Shown here in pieces: positions 1 to 7,910 of a stretch of 35,147 bases of DNA. How positions within the stretch are numbered: the first letter of the stretch is position 1; the number at the start of each line of letters is the position of its first letter. The notes beneath the pieces were generated by a model. That model had not been told where the DNA came from. It saw only the letters and a list, made by a program, of their open reading frames with translations, and searched no databases. The position numbers and the translations under genes were made by a program. Origin of the DNA: Beijerinckiaceae bacterium. GTDB lineage: Bacteria > Bacteroidota > Bacteroidia > Chitinophagales > Chitinophagaceae. Where the stretch lies: positions 1 to 35,147 of the forward strand of contig CAJCIQ010000033.1 of NCBI GenBank assembly GCA_903970475.1, in the 5' to 3' direction.

Positions 1-1566
1 GGTGTTTTCCAACCGGAGACCGGCTTGTACGGTCCATTTGGGAGAAAACACCTTCGTTACATTGGCATACCCCGCTAAGATGGTTTCGGTATAGATGAAA
101 TGGTTGGTTTTGGTGGTATCTACAACCCACTCGTTTCCATTGAGGTTGTCATACTGGGCGTTATTGTCGGTACGTACGGTAGAGCCTTTAACACCCACTT
201 CCAATTTCCATCCGTGCTTGAAGGGATTTACATAGTCCAGCTTCCCGGTGTAGATATTGATATTGGATGGAAGGTTACCTCTTAGGGTATCTGTTAAGGG
301 TAAGGTCTCCCCTTTGGGCGTGAAGTATCCTGTGTAATACAGCTCATTGGAGGAGTTCTTATAATTCAGGTAATCAAAATCCCCACTCAATTCCTTGCCT
401 GTCGTATCAAAGGTGTGCTTGAAGTTAAAGTTGGCCCCCAGGTTCTGGAAATTCAATTTATTATGCCCTTTGGTGGTAGTCGTTGAATCAATATTGCCCA
501 ATCCATCTTCAATATTGGTGGAAGAGGTATTGTCAAAGTAACCAGGATTAAAGAAACCGGTAAACACAACGCCAAGGGTGGTTTTTTGGGTAACATTATA
601 ATCCGCTCCTACCTTGAAATCTTCAGAGATAAACTGGTTAGACATGTAAGAGTGCTGGGCAAAGATGGAATTAACAGGTCCTCCAATGGTGTCCCTGAAA
701 CGCCTGGTCAGGTCCAATTGCTGGGGACGGCTGTTGTAACTTTGATTGAAACTGGCAAAGAGGTTTACATTCCCCGTCCGGTAATTCATGTTGAAACTGT
801 TATTGGTTTTGGGACCATGGCCATAGCTCCCATCACCGTAGCCGGCACCCAGGGTCACATTACCATTAAAGCCCCTGGATTTGAGTTTCTTAGTCTTCAG
901 ATTGATAATCCCGGCATTACCCGCAGCATCATACTTTGCAGGGGGATTGGTCATAATCTCGATCTGATCGAGGTCAGAGGCGGGTAAGCTCTTCAGGTAA
1001 CTGGCCAGGTCAGTAGCGGACATGTAAGTAGGTTTGCCGTCAATCATGACATTTACCCCCGATTTCCCTTTAAGGCTGATATTGCCATCCTTGTCAACAT
1101 AGACACCTGGAGACTTCTGGAGCACATCCATGACCGATGATCCGGTGTTGGTCGGAGAGGCATCTACATTAATAACCGTGCGGTCAATCTTTTGCTCCAC
1201 TAAAGGACGCTTGGCCGTTACCGTTACTTCAGCAAGGCTTTTTTGCTCCGTACTTAATTGGATAGCCGGCACCGTAATGGCAGAACCTGAAACATCAAAT
1301 GACGAGCTGTAGGAGGGTTTTAAACCAGTTCCCGAGGCAAGGATCAGGTATTTACCCTTGGCAATACCCGAGAGGTGAAAATTCCCATCCGAGCCGGAAG
1401 AGGTTCCTTTCACCTGGGAAGAGTCCTGGGCTTTGAGCAGGACAACAGAGGCATGGTCGATGGGTTTACCAGCGGGGTCTGTAACTGATCCGTTGACAGA
1501 TCCGGATTGCTGGGCTAATGCACACAAAGGAAGACTGGTAATAGCAGTCAGTAATAAGTAATTCAT
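1..1566 (-). CDS. Outer-membrane beta-barrel receptor (TonB-dependent receptor-like), 5' part only
   Basis: The reverse strand is open from an ATG at 1566 to the window edge, giving about 522 residues of a longer protein. It begins with a signal peptide (hydrophobic residues 3-18, ending CALAQ). A carboxypeptidase-regulatory-like domain follows (about 22-105, with VNGSVTDPAGKPI). Next comes a plug domain (about 110-230, with VMIDGKPTYMSATDLASYL and IEIMTNPPAKYDAAGNAGI), then the start of a beta-barrel rich in aromatic and Asn residues. The plug and barrel match the Bacteroidota outer membrane beta-barrel family (OMP_b-brl_3 type), which resembles TonB receptors but has few known ligands. The protein at 5182-7896 shares this architecture. 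The start is supported by a -7 box at 1604-1611 and a signal peptide directly after the ATG. The substrate cannot be told. The 3' end lies outside the window. Confidence 0.9.
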   Translation of the reverse strand, partial: MNYLLLTAITSLPLCALAQQSGSVNGSVTDPAGKPIDHASVVLLKAQDSSQVKGTSSGSDGNFHLSGIAKGKYLILASGTGLKPSYSSSFDVSGSAITVPAIQLSTEQKSLAEVTVTAKRPLVEQKIDRTVINVDASPTNTGSSVMDVLQKSPGVYVDKDGNISLKGKSGVNVMIDGKPTYMSATDLASYLKSLPASDLDQIEIMTNPPAKYDAAGNAGIINLKTKKLKSRGFNGNVTLGAGYGDGSYGHGPKTNNSFNMNYRTGNVNLFASFNQSYNSRPQQLDLTRRFRDTIGGPVNSIFAQHSYMSNQFISEDFKVGADYNVTQKTTLGVVFTGFFNPGYFDNTSSTNIEDGLGNIDSTTTTKGHNKLNFQNLGANFNFKHTFDTTGKELSGDFDYLNYKNSSNELYYTGYFTPKGETLPLTDTLRGNLPSNINIYTGKLDYVNPFKHGWKLEVGVKGSTVRTDNNAQYDNLNGNEWVVDTTKTNHFIYTETILAGYANVTKVFSPKWTVQAGLRLENT

Positions 1567-1603
1567 GGCTATACTTTAGTACTTGTTCTTAAAATGTTCA
1601 AGT

Positions 1604-1633
1604 CAAAAATAGGTACTATGCTTTACATAGTAC
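1604..1633 (-). promoter_or_regulatory. Promoter -7 box with abutting PadR-like operator
   Basis: On the minus strand TATTTTTG (1604-1611) matches the Bacteroidota -7 consensus TAnnTTTG, about 38 nt before the receptor start at 1566. Directly upstream is a perfect inverted repeat, GTACTATG-n5-CATAGTAC (1613-1633), filling the space between the -33 and -7 positions. Its sequence resembles operators of PadR-family repressors, and its place fits repression by blocking RNA polymerase. No PadR gene is in the window, so the regulator is inferred. Confidence 0.6.
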
Positions 1634-1768
1634 ATTGTATTAGTATAAATGGTGTTTAATATGGACAAACGGAAGCTTGGAATGTTGAGGGTAAAAGCAG
1701 GTATAATACGATGATGGGGTTCAAAAAGTTACAGGGGGTCTAAGGCTTTCTTTTCTTTGGTCAGCTTT

Positions 1769-1838
1769 GAAGCCCTGTAACACAGTTCGGAATTGTGATT
1801 TTGACAAAAAAGAATTCCGAACTGTGTTACAGGGCTTC
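1769..1838. repeat. Perfect 26-bp inverted repeat with 18-nt spacer
   Basis: The arms 1769-1794 and 1813-1838 are exact reverse complements (left arm begins GAAGCCCTGTAACACAGTTC). The 18-nt spacer 1795-1812 holds a weaker TTTTG/CAAAA pairing. No U-run follows either arm, so it is not a standard intrinsic terminator. It could still end lgt transcription, or be a dispersed palindromic element such as a REP or MITE. The rest of the 1567-1899 gap holds only the promoter and operator of the receptor gene; I see no credible gene in it. Confidence 0.9.
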
Positions 1839-1899
1839 GTGTTATCCAAGCCTGGTGCCACTGGCTTAGGACATCTCAAAAGGCCGAGTGAAGAATATT

Positions 1900-3180
1900 T
1901 TATGCGCTGGCGACAGGCCGTTTTTTCCAATAAAAATATAAGATGATCCCGGCGATAACCAGGGCAGTAGAAATGATTTCAGCCTGAGTCGGCTGCAAGG
2001 GGAGTTTCTCGTATTTGGTATTGACCCTTATTGTTTCCACCAAAAAGCGTTCTATCCCATTAAAAATCATATATATGGCAAATAACCCTCCGGCAAACGG
2101 GATTTTCTTCCTTAAGGCCATGAGGATGCCAAACAGGATCAAACAGGCCACTGTTTCGTAAAAAGGTGTGGGGAAGACTGGAACGGGTAAAAAAGAGCAA
2201 TATTGTCTGTCGGTGCAATCTGGAAAACGAACCCCTTCACTGAGCACGTTATGGGGATAGTTATAAGCGAACAACCAGGTGGGCAGGAACCCAGGTGCGT
2301 GTACACGCATATGCGGCACTTCGTCTAATGAACCAAACTGGGATTTGTATTCCTCCGCATTTGCTACCAAAGCCTGTCTGAACTGGCTTGTATCGCTGAG
2401 TACGACTTTACCCTGAGGGGTAGAAACATAAGCGCTATTGGCAATACCCCAGTCTCCGTCCCCGGCTACCTGGCAACCAATACGGCCCAGGGCGTAGGCG
2501 ATCATCATCGTTGGACCAAAGGCATCCAGCAGGTGGCGAAAGGTAATATTATACTTACGCGCATAGCGATAAACAGCCACGCCCGCTACAATTAAGCCTC
2601 CATAAAAGGTCAATCCGCTAAAGGACAGATAGCTGGCCGGATCTTTTGTAAAATCCTGCCAGTTCTCCAGGATGTGAAACAATTTTGCGCCTGCAAATCC
2701 AAAGACCACGGCGATGATCACGATGTCCCCCACCCTGTCATGGGGATAGATGCGCACCTTTCTTTCCTCAGGTTTGGGCAGCTCCTGTTTGCGACGCTCC
2801 CACCATTTGATAAAGGCCAATAAGCCACCCAGTAAAATACCACCAATCATGTTCCCTTGAGAAGACAAAATAAATCCTTGGGGATCATCGTAGGCAACAG
2901 CTCCTAAAACAAAGAAACCAATGATTTTGTACCCGAAAAGAAACCCGATCAGAAAGTTGATGACCAACTCTGTAATAGAGGCAGGCTTACCGACTACAAT
3001 GGTTTCTTCGGTGGGGGAAAAAAGACCGGCAGCTTCCTTTCTCTTGAGCTCACGGCTGAGGACAAAGGCAGCGCCGATAAAGGCAATCGCTACAAAAAAA
3101 CCAAACATATTGACCAATCTTGCCCAAGGCCAATCCACGCCAAACCAGCTCTTTAAAAGGAAATAGAGATTAGGATACAT
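1900..3180 (-). CDS. lgt: Prolipoprotein diacylglyceryl transferase (Lgt family, long form)
   Basis: Lgt transfers diacylglycerol from phosphatidylglycerol to the lipobox cysteine of prolipoproteins in the inner membrane. This fits a window with several lipoproteins. The protein has many membrane helices and the family signature GRIGCQVAGDGDWG, preceded by SGLTFYGGLIVAG, which corresponds to the loop holding the catalytic histidine of the E. coli enzyme. A late PTPFYE segment matches the usual HPSQLYE region. At about 426 residues it is much longer than the roughly 290 of E. coli, with extra N-terminal helices and an insert before PVPVFPTPFYE. I chose ATG 3180 because a promoter lies at 3201-3231; an upstream in-frame TTG (3234) would precede it. 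The His-to-Tyr change in the loop could be lineage-typical or could mean altered catalysis. Confidence 0.85.
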   Translation of the reverse strand: MYPNLYFLLKSWFGVDWPWARLVNMFGFFVAIAFIGAAFVLSRELKRKEAAGLFSPTEETIVVGKPASITELVINFLIGFLFGYKIIGFFVLGAVAYDDPQGFILSSQGNMIGGILLGGLLAFIKWWERRKQELPKPEERKVRIYPHDRVGDIVIIAVVFGFAGAKLFHILENWQDFTKDPASYLSFSGLTFYGGLIVAGVAVYRYARKYNITFRHLLDAFGPTMMIAYALGRIGCQVAGDGDWGIANSAYVSTPQGKVVLSDTSQFRQALVANAEEYKSQFGSLDEVPHMRVHAPGFLPTWLFAYNYPHNVLSEGVRFPDCTDRQYCSFLPVPVFPTPFYETVACLILFGILMALRKKIPFAGGLFAIYMIFNGIERFLVETIRVNTKYEKLPLQPTQAEIISTALVIAGIILYFYWKKRPVASA

Positions 3181-3200
3181 GTGTGTCGACGAATAAGTTG

Positions 3201-3231
3201 CAATGATAGTAGAAAATTTCGGGCCCGCAAA
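3201..3231 (-). promoter_or_regulatory. lgt promoter
   Basis: On the minus strand -33 TTTG (3228-3231) and -7 TATCATTG (3201-3208, one mismatch to TAnnTTTG) are 19 nt apart. This predicts a leader of about 14 nt before ATG 3180. The -33 TTTG is part of the U-run of the brxA terminator just upstream. Confidence 0.5.
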
Positions 3232-3235
3232 CAAA

Positions 3236-3296
3236 AAGCGGGGCTACGCCCCGCTTACCCATTATGAACAAAACTAAAAGCGGACCACGGGTCCGC
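3236..3296 (-). terminator. Tandem terminators of the bacilliredoxin gene
   Basis: Two GC-rich hairpins follow the bacilliredoxin gene on the minus strand. The first, GCGGACC-3 nt-GGTCCGC (3280-3296), is followed by TTTTAGTTTTG. The second, AAGCGGGGC-3 nt-GCCCCGCTT (3236-3256), is followed by TTTTTGTTTG-type sequence. Both look like intrinsic terminators. Confidence 0.75.
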
Positions 3297-3310
3297 GAAC
3301 CGGCAAAAAC

Positions 3311-3724
3311 TTAGCAATACTCCTCGAATGCGGCCATCAGATTGCCGGCGATGACCTGAGCGGGACGACCTTCAATTTGGTGGCGCTCTATCATATGAAC
3401 CAACTGCCCGTCTTTAAAAAGGGCAATGGCAGGAGAAGAAGGAGGGAAAGGCAACAAGTGCTCCCTTACCTTTTTCACGGCGTCAAGATCATAACCTGCA
3501 AAGGTGGTAGTAAGCTGATCTGGTTTTTTATTGGTGGCAGAAACGGCCATCAATACACCGGGACGGGCACTACCAGCAGAACATCCACATACAGAATTAA
3601 TCATCACCAAGGTAGTTCCTTTCTTTTCGAGGGCACTGTCTACCGCGGTGGCACTCTGCAATTCTTCAAATCCATGATCGGTCAGTTCGGCCTTCATGGG
3701 GAGTACTATTTCAGCTGGATACAT
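3311..3724 (-). CDS. BrxA/BrxB-family bacilliredoxin
   Basis: This 137-residue protein starts MYPAEIVLPMKAELTDHGF and has the CGC motif (C46-G-C48) in INSVCGCSAGSARPG, typical of the YphP/YqiW (bacilliredoxin BrxA/B) family. The family has a thioredoxin-like fold. In Firmicutes it removes bacillithiol from S-bacillithiolated proteins after oxidative stress; which thiol it serves here is not known from sequence. A longer frame extends to 3811, but ATG 3724 is preferred because a good -7 box (3748-3755) would lie inside the longer version and the family normally begins MYPxEIV. It is a single gene bounded by its own promoter and tandem terminators. Confidence 0.9.
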   Translation of the reverse strand: MYPAEIVLPMKAELTDHGFEELQSATAVDSALEKKGTTLVMINSVCGCSAGSARPGVLMAVSATNKKPDQLTTTFAGYDLDAVKKVREHLLPFPPSSPAIALFKDGQLVHMIERHQIEGRPAQVIAGNLMAAFEEYC

Positions 3725-3747
3725 GTTTTTGGTATTTATGTAAGACA

Positions 3748-3781
3748 CAAAGTTAGTAAAATACCTACGAATATACCTCAA
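3748..3781 (-). promoter_or_regulatory. Bacilliredoxin gene promoter
   Basis: On the minus strand TAACTTTG (3748-3755) matches TAnnTTTG exactly, with TTG at 3779-3781 after a 23-nt spacer. Transcription would start near 3741, 17 nt before ATG 3724. Confidence 0.6.
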
Positions 3782-3886
3782 TAAGGCCATTATGTCATAA
3801 CCGGCATTCAATATCCGTCACAATGTCCGAAAAAATGGATTGGTATTTCATTTGATCTACCCTTCATACAACTAAAAAAATACACC

Positions 3887-4312
3887 ATGACACTCGTACG
3901 AATGAACCACCACACACCTAAAGTATTCAATGAATGGGTGAACCGTCTTAATGACGAAAACTTTTTCAATGATGGCACATATCAAGGGTTTCCCCCTGTC
4001 AATATTGTTGAAAACAAAACCGACTATGTCATTGAAGTGGCCGCTCCTGGTCGGGAAAAAAGCGATTTTAAGGTACAAGTGGATAAGAACATCTTGACGA
4101 TTTCCACTGAGAAAAAGGAAGTAGTAGAGAATAAGGAAGCTCGCCAGGTACGCAAGGAATTTACCTTCCGCTCTTTCCAAAGGAGTTTTACCCTGTATGA
4201 TAAGATTGACGTGAACGGCATTGTGGCTAAGTACGAAAACGGCATTTTATCTTTGACGCTCGTGAAGAAAGAAGATGTGAAAGAATCTGCAAAAGAGATA
4301 ACCGTTCTCTAA
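3887..4312 (+). CDS. Small heat-shock protein, Hsp20/alpha-crystallin family
   Basis: This 141-residue protein has an N-terminal arm (MTLVRMNHHTPKVFNEWVNR) and an alpha-crystallin domain at about 38-130. The domain opens with PPVNIVENKTDYVIEVAAPG and contains LTISTEKKEV, an FRSFQRSFTL strand and the closing A-x-x-x-N-G-I-L motif (AKYENGILSLTLVKK). Small heat-shock proteins form oligomers that hold unfolding proteins for ATP-dependent chaperones. Length and motif order are standard for bacterial Hsp20. It is divergent from the bacilliredoxin gene, another stress gene, and has its own terminator. I saw no clear CIRCE or sigma-32-type site in the 75 bp upstream. Confidence 0.93.
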   Translation: MTLVRMNHHTPKVFNEWVNRLNDENFFNDGTYQGFPPVNIVENKTDYVIEVAAPGREKSDFKVQVDKNILTISTEKKEVVENKEARQVRKEFTFRSFQRSFTLYDKIDVNGIVAKYENGILSLTLVKKEDVKESAKEITVL

Positions 4313-4380
4313 GCTTTTACGTATATGATTGTAGGAATTTGTTGATTTCACGCAAGAAGTTGGTTTTGGTTTAACAAAAC

Positions 4381-4414
4381 AGACCCCATTAGTCTTAGTG
4401 GGGTCTATCTTTTT
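4381..4414 (+). terminator. Intrinsic terminator of the hsp20 gene
   Basis: AGACCCCA (4381-4388) pairs with TGGGGTCT (4399-4406) across a 10-nt loop and is followed by ATCTTTTT. Confidence 0.85.
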
Positions 4415-4429
4415 GGGTTGACGGCACAT

Positions 4430-4462
4430 AAAAAGAAAAAAAGCGAGACTCGCGTCGCGCTT
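4430..4462 (-). terminator. Terminator of tRNA-His
   Basis: On the minus strand, 11 nt after the tRNA 3' end, a hairpin (AAGCG ... CGCTT, 4441-4462, with an alternative GCGAG-A-CTCGC pairing inside) is followed by TTTTTCTTTTT. T-runs flank both sides, so it may also back up the hsp20 terminator. Confidence 0.6.
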
Positions 4463-4473
4463 CTTTTTTTGAG

Positions 4474-4548
4474 GGAGACCAATGGGTCTCGAACCCACGA
4501 CCTATAGTGCCACAAACTATCGCTCTAACCAACTGAGCTATGGTCTCC
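4474..4548 (-). tRNA. tRNA-His(GTG)
   Basis: The reverse strand folds into a full cloverleaf. Acceptor GAGACCA/TGGTCTC is preceded by G-1 (4548) and followed by C73 (4474), the G-1:C73 pair that identifies tRNA-His. The D arm is GCTC...GAGC, the anticodon arm ATAGT-TTGTGGC-ACTAT gives anticodon GTG, and the T arm is GTGGG-TTCGAGA-CCCAT. The 3' CCA is not encoded. Confidence 0.97.
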
Positions 4549-4604
4549 ATCTCTCGCCAGTCAAAGGCTTCAGGACTAAGCCCTTACCGTTTTCTAGCGG
4601 GCAG

Positions 4605-4637
4605 CAAAGATAGGAAAAAAATTTAAGCACTTCCAAA
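4605..4637 (-). promoter_or_regulatory. tRNA-His promoter
   Basis: On the minus strand, -33 TTTG (4634-4637) and a perfect -7 TATCTTTG (4605-4612) are 21 nt apart, giving a 5' leader of about 50 nt before the tRNA. Confidence 0.7.
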
Positions 4638-4659
4638 AGTTATTTTATTTCTTTGAGCC

Positions 4660-5109
4660 ATGATTATAGGCCCTGTCATTTTGTGTGCTACGGCTGCGGC
4701 TTCTGGCGCCATCCTTCTTCCCTCATCGATATACCTGTATCTCCTTTCTCCTACTGTCCGGAAGAGCTGGAAACATACATTAGCTGATGCTGCCCAATTA
4801 GAAAATCTGCTTCCCCTTGCAGAAACACATATAGATTATTTCTTAAGACATAAATTGACCACCGCCATGCCAATGGTAGCCATGTTTATCGGCGATAAGA
4901 CCATAGCCCAGTTCAAAGCCGTATTCATGGAGGAATTGAAGGAATTGCTTCCTGAATTCACGGCGGCCTACCTGGATCAATTACTGAGTCGGGATCGTTT
5001 GACGAAAATGATATGGAACCAATTGGCTATCAAATTAATGAGTGCTGGAGCCGGTCTTGGCATAGTCATTGGCCTGATACAATGGATAATATTGGTCCTC
5101 TGGAAATAG
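4660..5109 (+). CDS. Small membrane protein, DUF445-like
   Basis: This 149-residue protein has a hydrophobic N-terminal helix (about 2-30, MIIGPVILCATAAASGAILL) and a C-terminal one (about 127-148). Between them is a soluble helical part with AETHIDYFLRHKLTTAMPMV, AMFIGDKTIAQFK and FMEELKELLPEF. This central pattern resembles the core of DUF445 membrane proteins (YheB/YjiN-like), but the protein is much shorter than most members. No enzymatic motif is seen and the function is unknown. It lies between tRNA-His and the large receptor gene with its own start region, probably as a single gene. The family assignment is by recollection of motifs and is moderate. Confidence 0.75.
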   Translation: MIIGPVILCATAAASGAILLPSSIYLYLLSPTVRKSWKHTLADAAQLENLLPLAETHIDYFLRHKLTTAMPMVAMFIGDKTIAQFKAVFMEELKELLPEFTAAYLDQLLSRDRLTKMIWNQLAIKLMSAGAGLGIVIGLIQWIILVLWK

Positions 5110-5137
5110 GTATTTACCGCCTGTATAGTTTGCGACC

Positions 5138-5167
5138 TTGGGGCTCAATAATTTGATGGTACTTTTG
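5138..5167 (+). promoter_or_regulatory. Receptor gene promoter
   Basis: TTG (5138-5140) and a perfect -7 TACTTTTG (5160-5167) are 19 nt apart. The expected transcription start is a few bases before ATG 5182, so the leader is very short. Confidence 0.6.
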
Positions 5168-5181
5168 CGGCAAAAGACCAA

Positions 5182-7896
5182 ATGAAAGTTTTTTCCTCTT
5201 TGTTAGCTTGTTTACTGCTCGTTTCAACCCTTCAGGCTCAAGTGCCTGGCGGCGGTGGCAGTGGTGGACGGCGAGGCGGACAGAATATGAATGTCGGGCA
5301 TTTTTATGGACGGGTCGTAGATGCTAAGACAAATAAGGGGATCGAAGCTGCTTCTGTAGAATTGATTCAAACCAAATATGATTCAGTCAATCATGCGCCC
5401 AAAAATGTAGTGATCAAAGCTGCACTTACTTCATCCAACGGAGACTTCAGCTTAGAAAATTTACCTGTTTTCGGTAACTATAAACTGAAAATTACGGCCA
5501 TCAACTATGATGAGTACGATACCCCTTTGAAGTTTGATGTCAAAGCCCTGGCAGGCGCAAAACCTTCGGCCGGAATTGCTGGAGGTGCTGGTGACAATGC
5601 GGGTGCGGCTGGCGTAGATCCGAACCTGCTCAATGCCATCGATAAGGATCTGGGTAATATTAAAATGAAATCCAACGTCACCCAAATGGCCGATGTGGTG
5701 ATCAATGCTACTCCCCCAGCCTACAAAATGGCCGTAGACAAAAAGGTTTTCAACGTAGATAAAAATATCGTTGCCACAGGAGGTATGGCTTCTGACGTAT
5801 TGAAGAATATCCCTTCAGTCAACGTAGACATTGATGGAAACGTCACCCTGCGCAATGCAACGCCCACCATCTTTGTAGACGGCAGACCTACAACCCTGAC
5901 TATGGATGAAATCCCTGCTGATGCCATTGAAAGCATTGAGGTGATGACCAATCCTTCTGCTAAATACGATGCCTCTGGCGGTGGAGGTGGTATTCTGAAC
6001 ATCGTGCTCAAAAAGAACAAGAAGTTTGGATACAATGGCAACATACGGGCCGGTGTGGATTCCAGGGGTAAAGCAAATGGTGGCGGGGACTTCAACATCC
6101 GCCAGGGTAAATTCAACGTATTTCTGGATGGAAACCTGAGGGGGCGTAAATCCATTTCCAATGGCACCCTTAACGAAACCAACTTCGATAGCCTGGGGCA
6201 TCCTTTCTACTATACCCACCAACCTAACCAGAACATCTCTGAAGGTTTCATGGGCTTTGGTCGCTTAGGTTTCGATTACTTCATGGATAACCGCAACACA
6301 TTCACCTTGGCGGGCAATTACTTCCATGGCAAGTTCGATAACTTTGATACATACAATTCAACTACGGTATACAATCCTACTTATTATCCAGGTTATGCGG
6401 ACTCTACCAATAACTTCATAGAAGACGGCACCAACCATTCCGTGTTTCAAAATATTGAAGGGGAACTGGATTATAAGCACAACTTCGCCAAATCCGGGCA
6501 TGAGTTAACGGCAGACATCAACGTTTCCCACAATACCAATAATACCAATCAGCTGGTTCAGAACTGGATTACCTATCCGGACGTGCCACCCGGAAGCAAT
6601 CTGGATTATTATTACCCGGAAACCATTTTATCTACCAATACCGGCGCCTACTATAATTTCCAATCTGATTATGTGAATCCATTCACAGACAAGACCAAAT
6701 TGGAAGCGGGGATTAAAGGACAGGTACAGACACAAACCAGCGGGAATATCTATAACAATTCCGTGGATTCTGGTAAAACTTACTACACCAACGACTCGTT
6801 GAACAATAACTTCAACTACACCCAACAGGTATATGCAGCCTATGCCCAATTTTCTTCTTACCTGACCAGTAAACTGAGCTACCAGGGTGGACTAAGGGCA
6901 GAAAGCTCCACCTATAGCGGTACACTTACCTCATTGGGCGTAAACCAACCCATAAACCATAATTTCCCCATCAGCTTATTCCCCAGTGCTTTCCTGTCTT
7001 ATAAGCTGACGGACAAGCAAAGCCTGCAAGCCAACTATACCAGGCGAATCAGCAGACCCAGCTTCTTCCAGTTGTCTCCTTATGTAAACAGGGCCGACTC
7101 CCTGGCCTTGTCTCAAGGCAACCCCAACCTGCTGCCTCAGTTTACCAGTGCCTACGAGATCAACTATCAGAACGATTATAAGGGAGGCTCCTTCCTGGCC
7201 TCTGGTTTCTATAAGCATACCACCAACCTGATCTCCCGCAACATCATCAGGGAATTACTTCCTGGAGACATAGACACCAGCAGCGTATACACTTATCAGA
7301 ATGCCAGTTCAAGTGACGTGTATGGCTTAGACCTGACGGAACGTCAAACCATTACCAAATGGCTGGACTTCATGTTCAATACCATCATCTATGATTCGAA
7401 GATCAATGCTTCCAACCTGGTGGGATTGAGTAACGAAGATCAGTTCAGCTACTTTGCTAAAATCAATGTCAATATCAAATTGCCCTATAGCTTCTCTGTC
7501 CAGTTGAACGGGGACTACCAATCCAAAACCATTGTACCGCCTAACTCCAATTCGGGTGGCCGCTTCGGTGGATTTGGTCAGCCGGTGTCTACCGCCAACG
7601 GCTATATCAAACCCATCGGTGGATTTGACTGGGCAATTAAAAAGGATATGTTCAAAAATAAAGTGAGCGTGATCTTCAACATGCAGGATGTATTCAGGAC
7701 CAGGATCAACGACGCGGTTTCCATTTCCCAATACCAGGATTTGGAATATTCCCGCTTACGTGACCCTCAGTTCTGCCGTCTGACCGTTTCCTGGAAATTC
7801 GGTAAGATGGACATGAGCCTGTTTAAGAAGAAAAACATGAAAACCGACCAGGATAATGGCGGTGGTGATGTAATTGGCGGAGGTGGAACGCGTTAG
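5182..7896 (+). CDS. Outer-membrane beta-barrel receptor (TonB-dependent receptor-like)
   Basis: This 904-residue protein has a signal peptide (MKVFSSLLACLLLVSTLQAQ) followed by a Gly/Arg-rich segment (VPGGGGSGGRRGGQ). A carboxypeptidase-regulatory-like domain follows (about 37-165, FYGRVVDAKTNKGIEAASVE). Then come a plug-like domain (about 170-300, with PTIFVDGRPTTLTMDEIPA and IEVMTNPSAKYDASGGGGGI) and a long beta-barrel. Architecture and the VDGRPT / MTNPSAKYDASG motifs match the OMP_b-brl_3 family, as in the partial gene at the left edge. The C-terminus adds a charged, Gly-rich tail (KKKNMKTDQDNGGGDVIGGGGTR) beyond the last barrel strand, so it does not end with the usual terminal aromatic residue. 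Members are presumed transporters or adhesins; the ligand is unknown. It is transcribed alone and converges on pcm. Confidence 0.9.
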   Translation: MKVFSSLLACLLLVSTLQAQVPGGGGSGGRRGGQNMNVGHFYGRVVDAKTNKGIEAASVELIQTKYDSVNHAPKNVVIKAALTSSNGDFSLENLPVFGNYKLKITAINYDEYDTPLKFDVKALAGAKPSAGIAGGAGDNAGAAGVDPNLLNAIDKDLGNIKMKSNVTQMADVVINATPPAYKMAVDKKVFNVDKNIVATGGMASDVLKNIPSVNVDIDGNVTLRNATPTIFVDGRPTTLTMDEIPADAIESIEVMTNPSAKYDASGGGGGILNIVLKKNKKFGYNGNIRAGVDSRGKANGGGDFNIRQGKFNVFLDGNLRGRKSISNGTLNETNFDSLGHPFYYTHQPNQNISEGFMGFGRLGFDYFMDNRNTFTLAGNYFHGKFDNFDTYNSTTVYNPTYYPGYADSTNNFIEDGTNHSVFQNIEGELDYKHNFAKSGHELTADINVSHNTNNTNQLVQNWITYPDVPPGSNLDYYYPETILSTNTGAYYNFQSDYVNPFTDKTKLEAGIKGQVQTQTSGNIYNNSVDSGKTYYTNDSLNNNFNYTQQVYAAYAQFSSYLTSKLSYQGGLRAESSTYSGTLTSLGVNQPINHNFPISLFPSAFLSYKLTDKQSLQANYTRRISRPSFFQLSPYVNRADSLALSQGNPNLLPQFTSAYEINYQNDYKGGSFLASGFYKHTTNLISRNIIRELLPGDIDTSSVYTYQNASSSDVYGLDLTERQTITKWLDFMFNTIIYDSKINASNLVGLSNEDQFSYFAKINVNIKLPYSFSVQLNGDYQSKTIVPPNSNSGGRFGGFGQPVSTANGYIKPIGGFDWAIKKDMFKNKVSVIFNMQDVFRTRINDAVSISQYQDLEYSRLRDPQFCRLTVSWKFGKMDMSLFKKKNMKTDQDNGGGDVIGGGGTR

Positions 7897-7910
7897 TCTA
7901 CACTGTTAAC

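Noticed and set aside
586..987. 133-codon plus-strand open frame
   Set aside because: It is antisense to the partial outer-membrane receptor, whose translation has clear signal peptide, plug and barrel motifs.
1721..1930. 69-codon minus-strand frame across the lgt 3' end and the inverted repeat
   Set aside because: It overlaps the lgt coding end in another frame and runs through the palindrome; it shows no protein-like features.
3872..4180. 102-codon minus-strand frame opposite the small heat-shock gene
   Set aside because: The plus-strand Hsp20 reading is certain; the other frame is its shadow.
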